From assembly GCA_020636405.1 (NCBI GenBank), contig JACJXW010000006.1, positions 983,543 through 1,047,542 on the forward strand: DNA of 64,000 nucleotides, written 5' to 3'. Below, piece after piece: positions 63,801 to 64,000 of the stretch. The position numbers and the translations under genes were made by a program. Below the pieces are notes generated by a model, which saw nothing but the letters and a program-made list of their open reading frames with translations, was not told the DNA's origin and did no database searches. Position 1 is the first letter of the stretch; the number at the start of each line of letters is the position of its first letter. This DNA is from Lewinellaceae bacterium (GTDB taxonomy: Bacteria > Bacteroidota > Bacteroidia > Chitinophagales > Saprospiraceae).

Positions 63801-64000
63801 TGAAGGTAGGACTGCGACGACGACGCTGAGGGCTCGCGTGTATTCGCCATGACTGGGAGAGCAGCATCCATTGAAGGTAGGACTGCGACACATCCGCCAG
63901 TATTACATCCGCTACCGGCAGAACTACCTGGGAGAGCAGCATCCATTGAAGGTAGGACTGCGACGAATAGTACTTGCTCCTAAACCATTTATATCTAATA
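60860..64000 (+). CRISPR. CRISPR array B: scrambled left part, then at least 25 regular repeats
   Basis: From 62159 to 63964 there are 25 regular repeats of 36 bp (starting TGGGAGAGCAGCATCC, ending GTAGGACTGCGAC, usually preceded by C), with spacers of about 35-40 nt. Starts include 62159, 62230, 62301, 62374, 62446, 62522, 62596, 62672 and so on to 63929. The array continues past the window. From 60860 to about 62122 the same repeat appears as truncated, fused or spacer-less pieces. The repeat end GGACTGCGA(C) is shared with array A. Confidence 0.93.

Noticed and set aside
61270..63946. Many minus- and plus-strand open frames across array B
   Set aside because: They come from the stop-free CRISPR repeat (QSYLQWMLLSQ-type, AVLPSMDAALP-type peptides) and are not genes.
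60860..64000. Minus-strand transcription of array B
   Set aside because: A repeat hairpin followed by 7-8 bases on the minus strand would give a TCTCC-type tag, but the shared GGACTGCGAC end in both arrays, the AT-rich left flank of array A and the spacer coding sense favour the plus strand. Not excluded.

Overview
The window looks like a chromosomal stretch of a Bacteroidota bacterium, most likely a Saprospiraceae/Lewinella-type organism. The evidence is a TonB-dependent receptor with a carboxypeptidase-regulatory-like domain, two secreted proteins with type IX secretion C-termini, a DUF1599/BT_3928-type overlapping gene pair, a long two-part NusB, an OmpA protein with thrombospondin type 3 repeats, and Bacteroidota-style promoters (TTTG-N19-TAnnTTTG). 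No tRNA or rRNA gene was recognised.

From 1 to about 37.9 kb the content is mostly ordinary. It holds a DUF4349 protein (cut by the window edge), a TonB receptor, two T9SS cargo proteins, an S9 peptidase, a TPR-repeat gene broken by many frameshifts, a DUF481 protein, a YigZ/IMPACT protein, DUF1599-BT_3928, nusB, an OmpA protein, guaA, a periplasmic-binding lipoprotein, a TrmH/SpoU methyltransferase, an alpha/beta hydrolase, smc, an AsmA-like protein, a papain-fold protein that has lost its catalytic residues, a YfcE-like phosphoesterase, an HtrA/DegQ protease, a small GG-motif peptide and an uncharacterised helical protein. Spacers between these genes repeatedly contain short degenerate simple-sequence arrays, often directly at a start codon.

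From 38.07 kb to the right edge lies a large type III-B CRISPR-Cas region. In order it contains: cas6-1; a CARF-PD-(D/E)XK nuclease (Card1/Can2 type); a convergent sigma factor; cas6-2; then a tightly packed operon cmr1-cmr4-cmr5-cmr6-cas10(cmr2)-cmr3-second CARF nuclease-second cmr4-second cmr5-DUF1016/YhcG nuclease-cas6-3; CRISPR array A (7 repeats, interrupted by hairpin elements sitting in spacer positions); a four-helix membrane protein and a vWA-like lipoprotein; cas1; a secreted/anchored cysteine-motif protein; cas2; and CRISPR array B, which runs off the window.

The likely logic is this. Cas6 enzymes process the array transcripts and the Cmr complex binds target RNA. Cas10, whose GGDD cyclase motif is intact but which shows no HD nuclease domain, makes cyclic oligoadenylate. 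The two CARF nucleases respond to it, and Cas1-Cas2 acquire spacers. The parts that do not fit a textbook III-B locus are the second Cmr4-Cmr5 pair, the coupled DUF1016 nuclease, three divergent Cas6 proteins (one without the conserved histidines), the Cmr6 C-terminal extension, the membrane/vWA pair, and the small protein wedged between cas1 and cas2.

Two repetitive regions (the TPR gene and the cas2-proximal part of array B) look scrambled in a way that could reflect assembly of a mixed population. Claims about them are hedged accordingly.
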